64,000 bases of DNA from Paracoccus yeei ATCC BAA-599. Lineage in GTDB: Bacteria; Pseudomonadota; Alphaproteobacteria; Rhodobacterales; Rhodobacteraceae. The notes beneath the pieces were generated by a model. It was not told the origin of the DNA. It searched no databases and saw only the letters and a program-made list of their open reading frames with translations. Location of the stretch: positions 31,650 to 95,649 of the forward strand of contig NZ_JHWH01000019.1 in assembly GCF_000622145.1 (NCBI RefSeq), in the 5' to 3' direction. A program made the position numbers and the translations under genes. The stretch's first letter is position 1, and the number at the start of each line of letters is the position of its first letter. Positions 51,861 to 60,055 of this stretch are shown here, piece after piece.

Positions 51861-51889
51861 ACTTGCCGTTCCCGCGCATTTCTTGATTT
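51861..51889. promoter_or_regulatory. Copy of the LysR-type box upstream of the short-chain dehydrogenase operon
   Basis: ACTTG and CATTT lie 11 bases apart, and 51862-51889 agrees with 42063-42090 at 20 of 28 positions (shared blocks CGTTC, CGCA and TCTTG). It lies about 50 bases before the start of the operon that leads into the ABC importer genes. Confidence 0.5.
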
Positions 51890-51936
51890 GGTTTATGACA
51901 GCGATCCGTCAGCCTTGCCTGAGCGAAGGGGTAAGC

Positions 51937-52665
51937 ATGACGCAAGCATTGGTTACAGGGGCGACAAGCGGGATCGGGCGGGCCATTGCCCTTGCGCTGC
52001 GCGATGCGGGCCACCGGGTCGTGGCCGTCGGCCGGGACGCCGCCGCCTTGGCGGAACTGGGGGTCGAACCCGGTATTCAGCCGCTGGCTGTCGATCTGGT
52101 CGACCCGCAGGCCGTGGCGCAGGCGCTTGGGGGCATCGAGCCCGATATCCTGATAAACAACGCGGGCATGATGCCGCCGATGGTCAACTTCTGCGATCAG
52201 ACGCCCGAGGATATCGCGCGGGCGGTGGCCGTGAACCTGTCATCGGTCCTGACGGTGACGCGGCTTGTCGCGCCCGGCATGCGGGACAGGGGCAGGGGGC
52301 ATATCGTCTTTACCGGCTCGACCGCAGGTCATGCCCCATTTGCAAACCTTGCCGTCTACTGCGCGACAAAGGCGGCGGTCGGCGGGTTTGCCCAGGCCCT
52401 GCGGCTGGACATGGCGCCCCATGGTGTGCGGGTGACAGAGATCGTCGCGGGGCGGGTCGAAACGGGTCTTTACAAGACGCTGCTGTCGGACGACGCGCGG
52501 GCCGCCATGTATGCGAACAGGTCGGCCGTGCAGCCCGGCGACCTGGCGCGGATGGTCTGCGCCGTCCTGGACATGCCGCCGCATGTCGATGTGGCGCGCT
52601 TCGACATTCTTCCCACGCATCAGGCCACAGCGACGGGAACGCAAACGAAAGGCAAGAACGGATGA
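51937..52665 (+). CDS. Short-chain dehydrogenase/reductase
   Basis: 242 residues from the ATG at 51937; GAAGGGG lies upstream. The classical SDR motifs are ALVTGATSGIGRAIALALR, NNAGMMPPM and the catalytic YCATKAAVGGF. The shape around GRVETGLYKTLLSDD is like that of YdfG/serine-type dehydrogenases, though the substrate cannot be fixed. It overlaps the next dehydrogenase gene by 4 bases. With the upstream LysR box it seems to belong to the same regulon as the hyuAB operon. Confidence 0.87.
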   Translation: MTQALVTGATSGIGRAIALALRDAGHRVVAVGRDAAALAELGVEPGIQPLAVDLVDPQAVAQALGGIEPDILINNAGMMPPMVNFCDQTPEDIARAVAVNLSSVLTVTRLVAPGMRDRGRGHIVFTGSTAGHAPFANLAVYCATKAAVGGFAQALRLDMAPHGVRVTEIVAGRVETGLYKTLLSDDARAAMYANRSAVQPGDLARMVCAVLDMPPHVDVARFDILPTHQATATGTQTKGKNG

Positions 52666-53411
52666 AAGATCTGAACGTGGTGATCGTCGGAGGCGGCGCC
52701 GGCCTTGGCGCCCTGCTGGCACGGATGGCGGTCGCAGAGGGCGCGGCGGGCATCGGCATCGTCGACCTGGACTCTCGGGCCGCCGAGGCCGCCCTTGCGC
52801 CGGCGCTGAACGCAGGGGTGCAAGCGGCCTTTGCCGCCTGCGACATTCGCACGGCGGACGCAGCCCATGCCGCCTTCGAAGCGGTGGCGGCGAAGCTCGG
52901 CCGGGTGGATACGCTGATCAACTCGGCGGCGATCTATCCGCGCAGGCCGATCCTGGAAATCTCGGACGCCGACTGGGATGCATCGAACGCGATCAACGTC
53001 AAGGGCACCTATCACATGATGGTGGCCGCCATCCGGCACATGCAGGGCCAGGAGCCAAGGGGCGACGTGCGCGGGCGGATCGTCAACATCACCTCGGTCG
53101 ATGCCTTCAAGGCGCATCCCCAGAACGCCCATTACGCCGCCACCAAGGCCGCCGTGGTCAGCCTGACCAAAAGCATGGCCCACGCGGTTGCCGGGGACGG
53201 GATCCTGGTCAATTCGGTCGCACCAGCCGGAATGGCGACCGAGAAGGCCCGCGAACTGGGGTTCCTTGGCGAATTGGCCAAGGCCAGTCCGCTGGGCCGC
53301 GGCGGCCGCCCCGAGGAAATCGCGCCCTGGGTGCTGATGGCCGGCGGTCCGCAAAACACCTACATGACCGGAGAAAACATCATCGTGTCGGGCGGTTACA
53401 TCTATGCCTGA
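52662..53411 (+). CDS. Short-chain dehydrogenase/reductase
   Basis: 249 residues. VVIVGGGAGLGALLARMAV stands for the cofactor loop, NSAAIYPRRPI for the NNAG-like motif, and HYAATKAAVVSLTKSM carries the catalytic Tyr-Lys pair. The glycine loop is unusual (GGGAGLG). The C-terminus NTYMTGENIIVSGGYIYA is FabG-like. Tandem SDRs of different sequence in one operon suggest two oxidation steps or an oxidation-reduction pair on the same carbon skeleton. The ABC importer genes follow after 105 bases containing a short palindrome. Confidence 0.87.
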   Translation: MKDLNVVIVGGGAGLGALLARMAVAEGAAGIGIVDLDSRAAEAALAPALNAGVQAAFAACDIRTADAAHAAFEAVAAKLGRVDTLINSAAIYPRRPILEISDADWDASNAINVKGTYHMMVAAIRHMQGQEPRGDVRGRIVNITSVDAFKAHPQNAHYAATKAAVVSLTKSMAHAVAGDGILVNSVAPAGMATEKARELGFLGELAKASPLGRGGRPEEIAPWVLMAGGPQNTYMTGENIIVSGGYIYA

Positions 53412-53432
53412 CCCCTCTACCGCACAAAGATC

Positions 53433-53446
53433 GCGGTAAATACCGC
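53433..53446. promoter_or_regulatory. Palindrome upstream of the ABC importer genes
   Basis: GCGGTA and TACCGC are perfect arms around AA, in the 105-base gap before the binding-protein gene. Too short for a terminator and without a T-run; an operator is possible. Confidence 0.35.
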
Positions 53447-53516
53447 CCGACAAGCAGGCCGGGGGGCGGTGCAAGTGTCCAAAGCCTGTGAAAACATGCC
53501 GACAAGGGAGTGGCAC

Positions 53517-54548
53517 ATGAAGACCTTTCTGAAAGCTGGAATGACACTGGGGGCCCTGGCTCTGTCTGCAACGGTGGGTCTGGCGGCCGACGGCGACACG
53601 CTGAAGACCGTCAAGCAACGTGGCGTGATGAACTGCCCTGGCCACAACGGGTCCTACCTGGGCTTTGCCGAGGTGGATGACAAAGGCGTCTGGAAAGGCA
53701 TCGACATCGACCTGTGCCGCGCCATCGCCACCGCCATCTTCGGGGATCCGTCCAAGGCCAAAGTCATTCCCATTTCCTGGGAACAGCGCTGGCCGGCCCT
53801 GCAATCGGGCGACATCGACATCGTCGTCAAGGCCTCGGGCGGCACGCTCAGCCGCGATACCGAACTGAACCTGCAGTTCTCGAACTCGTATTACCTTGGC
53901 ACCACCAAGGTGATGGCGCACAAGGAACTGGGCTTGGAAAGCCTGAAGGACGCCGAAGGCGGCACCATCTGCGTTCCCGCCGGCACCTCGACCGAACGGC
54001 AGGTGACATCCTATCTGCAGCGTATCGGCATCGAGATGGAACTGGTCGCCATCGAAAAGACCGAGGAACTGGACAACGCCTATTTCAGCGGCCGCTGTGA
54101 TACCTATGCGCAATGGGGTCCGGTGCTGGCGATCGCCCGTTCGACCCAGCAGGACCAGGATGCCCATGTCCTGCTGCCGGACGTGCTGGCCTTGGAGCCC
54201 GAGGTGATGCTGGTCCGCCAAGGCGATGACAACTGGCTGGACATCGCCAACTGGACGCTTTCGGTTCTGCTGTTTGCCGAACAGGAAGGGATCACGTCCG
54301 CCAACGTGGACGAGATGAAGGCCAATCCGCACACGAACGAGGTCGGCAAGCTGCTGGGCGTGACGCCCGGCATGGGCGCGGGCCTGGGCCTGTCGGATGA
54401 CTGGGCCTACAACGTCATCAAGCATATCGGCAATTATTCCGAAGTGTTCGAGCGCAGCCTGGGCCAAGGTTCGCCCTACAAGATGGAGCGCGAGATGACG
54501 AACCTGTGGAACAACGGCGGCGTGCTGTTCCCCTACGTGATCGACTGA
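53517..54548 (+). CDS. Polar amino-acid ABC transporter, substrate-binding protein
   Basis: 343 residues from the ATG at 53517 (AAGGGAG about 6 bases upstream). The first 24 residues are a Sec signal (LKAGMTLGALALSATVGLAA). The mature protein is a type II binding fold: TVKQRGVMNCPGHNGSYLGF, GVWKGIDIDLCRAIATAIFG and ISWEQRWPALQSGDIDIVVK, as in the AapJ group of general amino-acid binding proteins. It feeds the two permeases and the ATPase encoded downstream. Substrate presumably the amino-acid-like compound degraded by module B. Confidence 0.93.
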   Translation: MKTFLKAGMTLGALALSATVGLAADGDTLKTVKQRGVMNCPGHNGSYLGFAEVDDKGVWKGIDIDLCRAIATAIFGDPSKAKVIPISWEQRWPALQSGDIDIVVKASGGTLSRDTELNLQFSNSYYLGTTKVMAHKELGLESLKDAEGGTICVPAGTSTERQVTSYLQRIGIEMELVAIEKTEELDNAYFSGRCDTYAQWGPVLAIARSTQQDQDAHVLLPDVLALEPEVMLVRQGDDNWLDIANWTLSVLLFAEQEGITSANVDEMKANPHTNEVGKLLGVTPGMGAGLGLSDDWAYNVIKHIGNYSEVFERSLGQGSPYKMEREMTNLWNNGGVLFPYVID

Positions 54549-54619
54549 CGGATCGTGGGTTTTCCGCACCGAGGAAGCCTTTCCGGTGCGGGCTCACCAA
54601 CCACCAACGGGGGTTTCGC

Positions 54620-55798
54620 ATGACAGCCGTTCCCATCTGGCGGCGAAAGACGGTGCGCCGCATCACGCTGCAAGGCCTGTTCGTTGCGGCGATCGCGGTC
54701 GTCATCGGGGCGGGCATCATGACTGCCCGCAAGAACCTGGCCGCGCAAGGGATCTCGTCGGGTTTCGGCTTCCTGTGGAAGTCAACCGGCTGGGATCTGA
54801 ACTTTTCGCTGGTGCCGGTCAGCTCGGCCGATCCTTATTGGTGGTATCTGGTCGCCGGCATCATCAACACGCTGTTTCTTGGCCTGATCGCCCTGTTCTT
54901 CGCCACGATCCTGGGGTTGGTGGTCGGCCTTGCCCGAACCTCCCGGAACGCCCCCGCCCGACTGCTGGGCACGACCTATATCGAGATCTTCCGCAACATC
55001 CCGCTCATCGTGCAGGTGTTCTTCTGGTATGCCGCGTCAACCCAGCTGCCAAACCCCCGCAATGCCATCACCCTGGGCGAGATCATGATCAGCGGGCGCG
55101 GCATCTATCTGCCCGGGCTGAACGTCGGCAGCGGCTTTGCGGCCTTGGCGGTGCTGGTGCTGTTCGTCACGCTGGGGCTGATCCTGTGGATCTCGGTGGC
55201 ACGCCGCTTTCGCAGGGTTCAGCCTGCACGCAGCCGAAACCTTCGCCTGGCGGTGCTTGCGGCCGGACTGGCCGCCATGGCTGCGATCCTGTTCCTGGGC
55301 CGCATCCCGGACACGCCCCTGATCAGCCATCCTGAACTGAAGGGGTTGAACATCCGCGGCGGCATCCGCATCCAGCCCGAGCTTTATGTGCTGGCCTTCA
55401 GCATCGCGCTTTACGGCGCCGCCTATATCGGGGAAATCGTCCGCGGCGGGTTCAGATCCGTTGGACGCGGCCAGGTCGAAGCCGCGCAGGCCCTGGGCCT
55501 GACCGCATGGCAGGTCTTTTCCCGGGTCCGCCTGCCGCTGGCGGTCCGTGCCGCACTGCCCATCCTGATCAACCAGTATGTCTGGCTGATCAAGGCGACC
55601 ACCCTGGGCATCGCAGTGGGCTTTTCAGACTTCTTCATGGTCGTCGCCGGGTCGATCACCCATTCCGGCCAGACGCTTGAACTGATCGGCATCCTGATGG
55701 CAGGCTTTCTTCTGATCAACTTCACGCTGGCCGCGATCCTGAACCGGATCAACCGTGCCATCGCGCTGAAGGGCAAGCAGATCGGGGTGGCGGCATGA
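54620..55798 (+). CDS. Amino-acid ABC transporter permease (AapQ-like)
   Basis: 392 residues from the ATG at 54620. A membrane anchor (LFVAAIAVVIGAGIMTA) and a large periplasmic loop with SSADPYWWYLVAGI precede the permease core; the EAA-type coupling loop is VEAAQALGLTAWQVFSRVRL. The size and the long insertion are typical of AapQ/BztB-type permeases of general L-amino-acid importers. ATGA overlap with the next permease gene. Confidence 0.92.
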   Translation: MTAVPIWRRKTVRRITLQGLFVAAIAVVIGAGIMTARKNLAAQGISSGFGFLWKSTGWDLNFSLVPVSSADPYWWYLVAGIINTLFLGLIALFFATILGLVVGLARTSRNAPARLLGTTYIEIFRNIPLIVQVFFWYAASTQLPNPRNAITLGEIMISGRGIYLPGLNVGSGFAALAVLVLFVTLGLILWISVARRFRRVQPARSRNLRLAVLAAGLAAMAAILFLGRIPDTPLISHPELKGLNIRGGIRIQPELYVLAFSIALYGAAYIGEIVRGGFRSVGRGQVEAAQALGLTAWQVFSRVRLPLAVRAALPILINQYVWLIKATTLGIAVGFSDFFMVVAGSITHSGQTLELIGILMAGFLLINFTLAAILNRINRAIALKGKQIGVAA

Positions 55799-56880
55799 CC
55801 ATGGCTGTCAACCAGCCGCGCCCCGCCGCACGTCTCTGGCTGCGCCACCTGCGCAAAAGCTACTTCGCTTCGCCCTTCTCGGCCTTGCTGACGATGACCT
55901 GCATCGGGCTGATGGCCTGGATCCTGTGGAGCCTGATCGACTGGGCCATCCTCAGCGCCACCTTCGATCCTGCGGCACGGCGCGAGGAGTGCCGGGCCGC
56001 CGGCGGCGCCTGCTGGTCGGTCATCGCCAACCGCTGGCGGCTGATCCTGTTCGGTATCTATCCCTATGACGAACAGTGGCGTTCGGCCCTGGCCATCGTT
56101 TCGGTCATCGCGGTCATCGTGCTCAGTTGCATCCCGCGCTTCTGGACAGTGGGCCGGATCTCGGCGATCTGGGGCTTCGGCGCCGCGACCTTCTACATCC
56201 TGATGAAGGGCGGCATCCTGGGACTGTCGCAAGTGGGCGAGGAACAGTGGGGCGGGCTTTGCCTGACCTTGTTCCTGTTCGTTGCAACCAGCGTGCTGGG
56301 GATGCCGATGGCGATCGGCCTGGCGCTGATGCGACGGTCAGAGCTGCCCGTCGTGGCCAAGGTGACGGGCCTGTTCATCGACGCCGTCCGTTCGCTGCCG
56401 CTGCTGGCGATCCTGTTCACCGCTGCCGTGGTCCTGCCCTTCGCCTTGCCCGAGGTGCTGATCGGCCAGAAGCTTTATCGCGTGATCTTCGGCGCCGCGC
56501 TTTTCTTTGCCGCCTATCAGGCCGAGATCCTGCGCGGCGGCTTTCAGGGTGTCGGTTCCGGGCAAGAGGAAGCGGCCAAGGCGCTTGGTGTGCCTTATCG
56601 CCACCGCATTGCCCGAATCCTGCTTACGCAAGCCTTTCGGCTGGCCCTGCCCGCAACCATCAACCAGTTCGTGATTACCTTCATGGAAACCTCTCTCGTG
56701 GTGGTCGTGGGTTTTGTCGAACTGCTCGCGGCGGGCAACGCCGCCTATGGCACGGGCGATTGGAAGTTCGCCTATGTCGAGGTCTATGTCTTCATATCGG
56801 CCATCTACTTCAGCTTCGTCTTCGGCCTGTCCCGCTACGGTGCCTATCTTGAACGCCGCATGAACATCGGCCGCCGCTAG
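55795..56880 (+). CDS. Amino-acid ABC transporter permease (AapM-like)
   Basis: 361 residues. The N-terminal anchor with ALLTMTCIGLMAWILWSLI, the loop with two cysteines (EECRAAGGACWSVIANRW) typical of AapM/BztC proteins, and the core with QEEAAKALGVPYRHRIARI as coupling loop are visible. It pairs with the AapQ-like permease to form the membrane channel and binds the ATPase encoded 9 bases later. Confidence 0.92.
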   Translation: MTMAVNQPRPAARLWLRHLRKSYFASPFSALLTMTCIGLMAWILWSLIDWAILSATFDPAARREECRAAGGACWSVIANRWRLILFGIYPYDEQWRSALAIVSVIAVIVLSCIPRFWTVGRISAIWGFGAATFYILMKGGILGLSQVGEEQWGGLCLTLFLFVATSVLGMPMAIGLALMRRSELPVVAKVTGLFIDAVRSLPLLAILFTAAVVLPFALPEVLIGQKLYRVIFGAALFFAAYQAEILRGGFQGVGSGQEEAAKALGVPYRHRIARILLTQAFRLALPATINQFVITFMETSLVVVVGFVELLAAGNAAYGTGDWKFAYVEVYVFISAIYFSFVFGLSRYGAYLERRMNIGRR

Positions 56881-56889
56881 GAAAGAACC

Positions 56890-57639
56890 ATGATCAACAC
56901 GACCGCACCGGCCATCGAGATTCGCAATCTTGACAAGTTCTACGGCCATTTCCACGCCCTGCGCGGCATTAACCTGACCGTGGGGCGGGGTGAGAAGGTG
57001 GTGGTCTGCGGCCCGTCGGGGTCCGGCAAATCCACCATGATCCGCTGCATCAACCAGCTCGAGGAACATGACCGCGGCACGATCCGCGTCCTGGGGACGG
57101 TGCTTGACGACAGCGTCGGCTCGATCGACGAGATCCGGCGCGAAGTCGGGATGGTGTTCCAGCATTTCAACCTGTTCCCACACATGACCGTTCTGGAGAA
57201 CTGCACGCTGGCACCGATGCTGGTGCGCAAGACCTCGCGTACGGATGCCGAGGCGACCGCCATGCGCTTTCTGGAAAAGGTCCGCATTCCCGATCAGGCC
57301 GCCAAGTTTCCCGGCCAGTTGTCGGGTGGCCAGCAACAGCGCGTGGCCATCGCCCGTGCTCTGTGCATGCAGCCCGAGATCCTGCTGTTCGACGAACCGA
57401 CGTCGGCGCTGGACCCCGAGATGATCGCGGAGGTGCTTGATGTGATGGTGTCGCTGGCGAGTGACGGCATGACGATGATTTGCGTCACGCACGAGATGGG
57501 TTTTGCCCGCAAGGTCGCAGACCGGGTGATCTTCATGGATGCGGGTGAAATCGTCGAGGAGGCCGCACCGGAGGAATTCTTCACTGCGCCGAAAAGCGAG
57601 CGCACGCGGAAATTCTTGTCCCAAGTTTTGGGACACTGA
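56890..57639 (+). CDS. Amino-acid ABC transporter ATPase (AapP/GlnQ-like)
   Basis: 249 residues with Walker [13 protein letters not shown], signature [15 protein letters not shown] and Walker [15 protein letters not shown], then the switch histidine in [10 protein letters not shown]. It completes a four-gene importer (binding protein, two permeases, ATPase). The genes are adjacent to the hyuAB/SDR clusters on the same strand, and there is no separate regulator between, so import and breakdown are probably switched on together. Confidence 0.95.
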   Translation: MINTTAPAIEIRNLDKFYGHFHALRGINLTVGRGEKVVVCGPSGSGKSTMIRCINQLEEHDRGTIRVLGTVLDDSVGSIDEIRREVGMVFQHFNLFPHMTVLENCTLAPMLVRKTSRTDAEATAMRFLEKVRIPDQAAKFPGQLSGGQQQRVAIARALCMQPEILLFDEPTSALDPEMIAEVLDVMVSLASDGMTMICVTHEMGFARKVADRVIFMDAGEIVEEAAPEEFFTAPKSERTRKFLSQVLGH

Positions 57640-57795
57640 AGCGACGCGTTCATGCGAGTCCGCAGCTTCTGCGAGACATGGCCAGCCTGCATGACCCTAA
57701 AACGGGCAGGCCTGAACCAGCGGGCGCGGGGATGCGTCGCAAGCCAAGGTGCCTTGATCCAATGGCGCAAGACAGCTTAACGCCTAACGTCGGGT

Positions 57796-58677
57796 TCACC
57801 CCGCCGACTTTGCCCGGCTTTTCAGCGGACCCAGCGCGGCCAGGTGGCGACGCATGAAATCCGACGCGTCCTTGTTACGGCCTTGCAGCACCAGATGCAG
57901 CAACTCGACATGCTCGATGCAGCGTTCGCGGGCCACGTCGCGGTCCAGCATCTGGCGATAGTCGATCAGGCGGCGCAGCCGGTCCACGCGTTTCAGCGCG
58001 TCGATGAAAAAGATGTTCTGGCTGCATTCGATGACCGATTCGTGCATGCCGCTGTTCAGTTCGAACAGCCGCGCGTCGGGAATGTCCCAGATGCCGCCCT
58101 CGACCAGCCAGCGCTGCTCGGCTAGGCGGCTTTCCAGTGCCGGGCGGTTCAACTGGAAGCGCGGCTCAAGCAGGGCGGCGGGTTCGATCAGCTGGCGAAA
58201 GCGATAGCTGTCGCGATAGGATTCCAGCGAAGTCAGCACCGGCAGGAATTCCCAGCCGTGGCCGGGAAGGCGCTCGATCCAGCCCTCCTGCGCCATGCGG
58301 TTCAGCAGTTTCGTCACCCGGCCCTTGGTCAGGTCATAGCGGCGCTGGAATTCGCTTTCTGTCATCCGCTCGGGCAGCTTTCCGGTCACGCGGTCGTCGG
58401 CGATCTTCAGGTAAATCCGTTCGTCTTCATCGACTTCGGCTGCCGGGGCGTTGAACTGCTGCGCCGCCTGCGCATCGACCAGCCGATAGCCGCTGCGCTC
58501 GCCCGAGGTCAGGACCCCCGCCTCTTCGAGCTGTTTCAGCGCAGCCCGCACGGGCGAGCGCGAGACGCGGAACTGCTCGGCGAGCTTGCGTTCGGTCAAC
58601 CGGTCGCCGGGGCGCAACCCGTCTGCGCTGATATGCGCCGCGATCTGGCTGACGAGGGTATTGGCTAGGTTGGTCAT
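57796..58677 (-). CDS. GntR/FCD-family regulator with two winged helices
   Basis: 293 residues. The first winged helix spans about 5-68 (DRLTERKLAEQFRVSRSPVR). A second one follows at about 86-146 (SEFQRRYDLTKGRVTKLLNR and EGWIERLPGHGWEFLP), and the FCD ligand domain occupies about 155-290. A tandem winged helix is not the textbook GntR layout. The paralogue at 61274 has the same architecture. The gene is divergent from an isocitrate/isopropylmalate-dehydrogenase-family gene over 195 bases that include a 24-base perfect palindrome. Confidence 0.85.
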   Translation of the reverse strand: MTNLANTLVSQIAAHISADGLRPGDRLTERKLAEQFRVSRSPVRAALKQLEEAGVLTSGERSGYRLVDAQAAQQFNAPAAEVDEDERIYLKIADDRVTGKLPERMTESEFQRRYDLTKGRVTKLLNRMAQEGWIERLPGHGWEFLPVLTSLESYRDSYRFRQLIEPAALLEPRFQLNRPALESRLAEQRWLVEGGIWDIPDARLFELNSGMHESVIECSQNIFFIDALKRVDRLRRLIDYRQMLDRDVARERCIEHVELLHLVLQGRNKDASDFMRRHLAALGPLKSRAKSAG

Positions 58678-58737
58678 CGGGCATCCGCGCTGAATTTCCA
58701 AGACATGGCATGGGTTAATCCTGCTGCCAAGTCCTGT

Positions 58738-58761
58738 GGTATTTTCATATTGCAAAATACC
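58738..58761. promoter_or_regulatory. Perfect inverted repeat, candidate GntR operator
   Basis: GGTATTTT (58738-58745) and AAAATACC (58754-58761) are perfect 8-base arms around CATATTGC. It lies in the divergent gap between the GntR regulator gene and the IDH-family gene, 60 bases from the former. A related, less perfect TTTTG-N6-CAAAA element sits before the sister regulator at 61198-61213. Confidence 0.65.
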
Positions 58762-58872
58762 TTTCTGTGGCGTATCTGGCATTTGTAGATACTAAAAGAC
58801 CACTGGGAGGAAGGTAGCGAGGTGCCGTGGGCATCCCGCGACCTGCCCCGGCTTCAGGATAAGGATGAAAAC

Positions 58873-59961
58873 GTGCGCCTTCTGGTTCTGCCCGGAGACG
58901 GGATCGGCCCCGAGATCACCCAAGCGACCCTGCGCGTGCTGGATGCGGCCGACCGCCGTTTCGGCCTGGGGCTGGACATCGAACAGGCCGACATCGGCCT
59001 GAAATCGCTGGCGGAGCAGGGCACCACGCTGCCCGCGGCGGTCATGGCGCGCATCCCGCAGGTGGACGGGGTGGTCCTGGGGCCGGTGTCGCATTACGAC
59101 TATCCGACGCGGGACAAGGGCGGGATCAACCCCTCGGGCGAGTTGCGGGTGAAGTTCGAGTTGTTCGCGAACGTCCGGCCCTGCAAGTCGCGCCCCGACC
59201 TGACGGTTCTGCGCAAGCCGATGGACCTGATCATCGTGCGCGAGAACACAGAAGGCTTCTATTCCGACCGCAACATGTTCGCCGGCACCGGCGAGTTCAT
59301 GCCCGACCCGGACATGGCGTTATCGGTCAGAAAGATCACGGCGCGGGCGTCGCGCAATGTCGCCAGGGCCGCGTTCGAACTGGCCCGCGCCCGGCGCAAG
59401 AAGGTCACCGCCGTTCACAAGGCCAACGTGGTCAAGCTGTCGGACGGGCTGTTCCTGCGTGAGGTCCGCAAGGTGGCCGAGGATTACCCGGACGTCCAGC
59501 TTGAGGAGCTGATCGTCGATGCCACCGCCGCGCTGCTGATCCGGCGGCCCGACAGCTTCGACGTGATCGTCACCACCAAGATGTTCGGCGACATCCTGTC
59601 GGACGAGGCATCGGAACTGTGCGGCAGCCTGGGCCTGGGCGGTTCGATCAACCAGGGCGAAACGGTCTGCGTGGCGCAGGCCCAGCATGGGTCGGCCCCC
59701 GACATCCAGGGCCAGGGCAAGGCCAACCCGACCTCGCTGATCCTGTCGGCCGCCATGCTGCTGGAGCATCTGGGCATCAAGCACGCCGATCCGAAGCTGC
59801 TTAACGCCGCCCGCGCTATCAAGGCGGCGGTGGAATCCACGCTGGACCGGCCCGACAGCCGGCGGGAACGTCCTGGGCCAGGGCGGTGCCCGCAAGGGCC
59901 ATGGCGGCGCAGGACAGCGCGAATGCGCGGCGGGTCAGTTTCATGGGTCTCTCCTCCCTGA
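58873..59961 (+). CDS. Isocitrate/isopropylmalate dehydrogenase family protein, C-terminus replaced
   Basis: 362 codons from a GTG at 58873 (AAGGA about 7 bases upstream), which aligns with the start of the sister gene. The enzyme body is intact: LLVLPGDGIGPEITQATLRV, LIIVRENTEGFYSDRNMF, the catalytic lysine in VTAVHKANVVKLSDGLF and AQAQHGSAPDIQGQGKANPT. After RPDSR (about 59860) the family C-terminus, TRDLGG onward, is gone. The last 34 codons are a read-through of antisense DNA of a signal-peptide gene on the other strand. Function may be lost or reduced. Reaction class: NAD(P)-linked oxidative decarboxylation of a 2-hydroxy-3-carboxy acid. Confidence 0.8.
   Translation: MRLLVLPGDGIGPEITQATLRVLDAADRRFGLGLDIEQADIGLKSLAEQGTTLPAAVMARIPQVDGVVLGPVSHYDYPTRDKGGINPSGELRVKFELFANVRPCKSRPDLTVLRKPMDLIIVRENTEGFYSDRNMFAGTGEFMPDPDMALSVRKITARASRNVARAAFELARARRKKVTAVHKANVVKLSDGLFLREVRKVAEDYPDVQLEELIVDATAALLIRRPDSFDVIVTTKMFGDILSDEASELCGSLGLGGSINQGETVCVAQAQHGSAPDIQGQGKANPTSLILSAAMLLEHLGIKHADPKLLNAARAIKAAVESTLDRPDSRRERPGPGRCPQGPWRRRTARMRGGSVSWVSPP
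59860..59944 (-). pseudogene. 5' fragment of a secreted binding-protein gene
   Basis: The ATG at 59944 has a strong GGGAGGAG upstream and encodes LTRRAFALSCAAMALAGTAL followed by AQDVPAG, a typical Sec signal peptide as in TRAP-type (DctP) solute-binding proteins. After about 28 codons the sequence runs into the truncated IDH-family gene. The gene lies 112 bases downstream of the intact IDH-family gene on the same strand and probably was its operon partner for uptake of the substrate. Confidence 0.7.
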
Positions 59962-60055
59962 CATGGTGTGGTCGCAGGGGCCGCCCGGCCGGACCCGTCT
60001 CTCCTCAGGCGGGTCGCGTGGGCGGCGCTCTGCTTTGCAGGCGCGGTTGCGGCGA

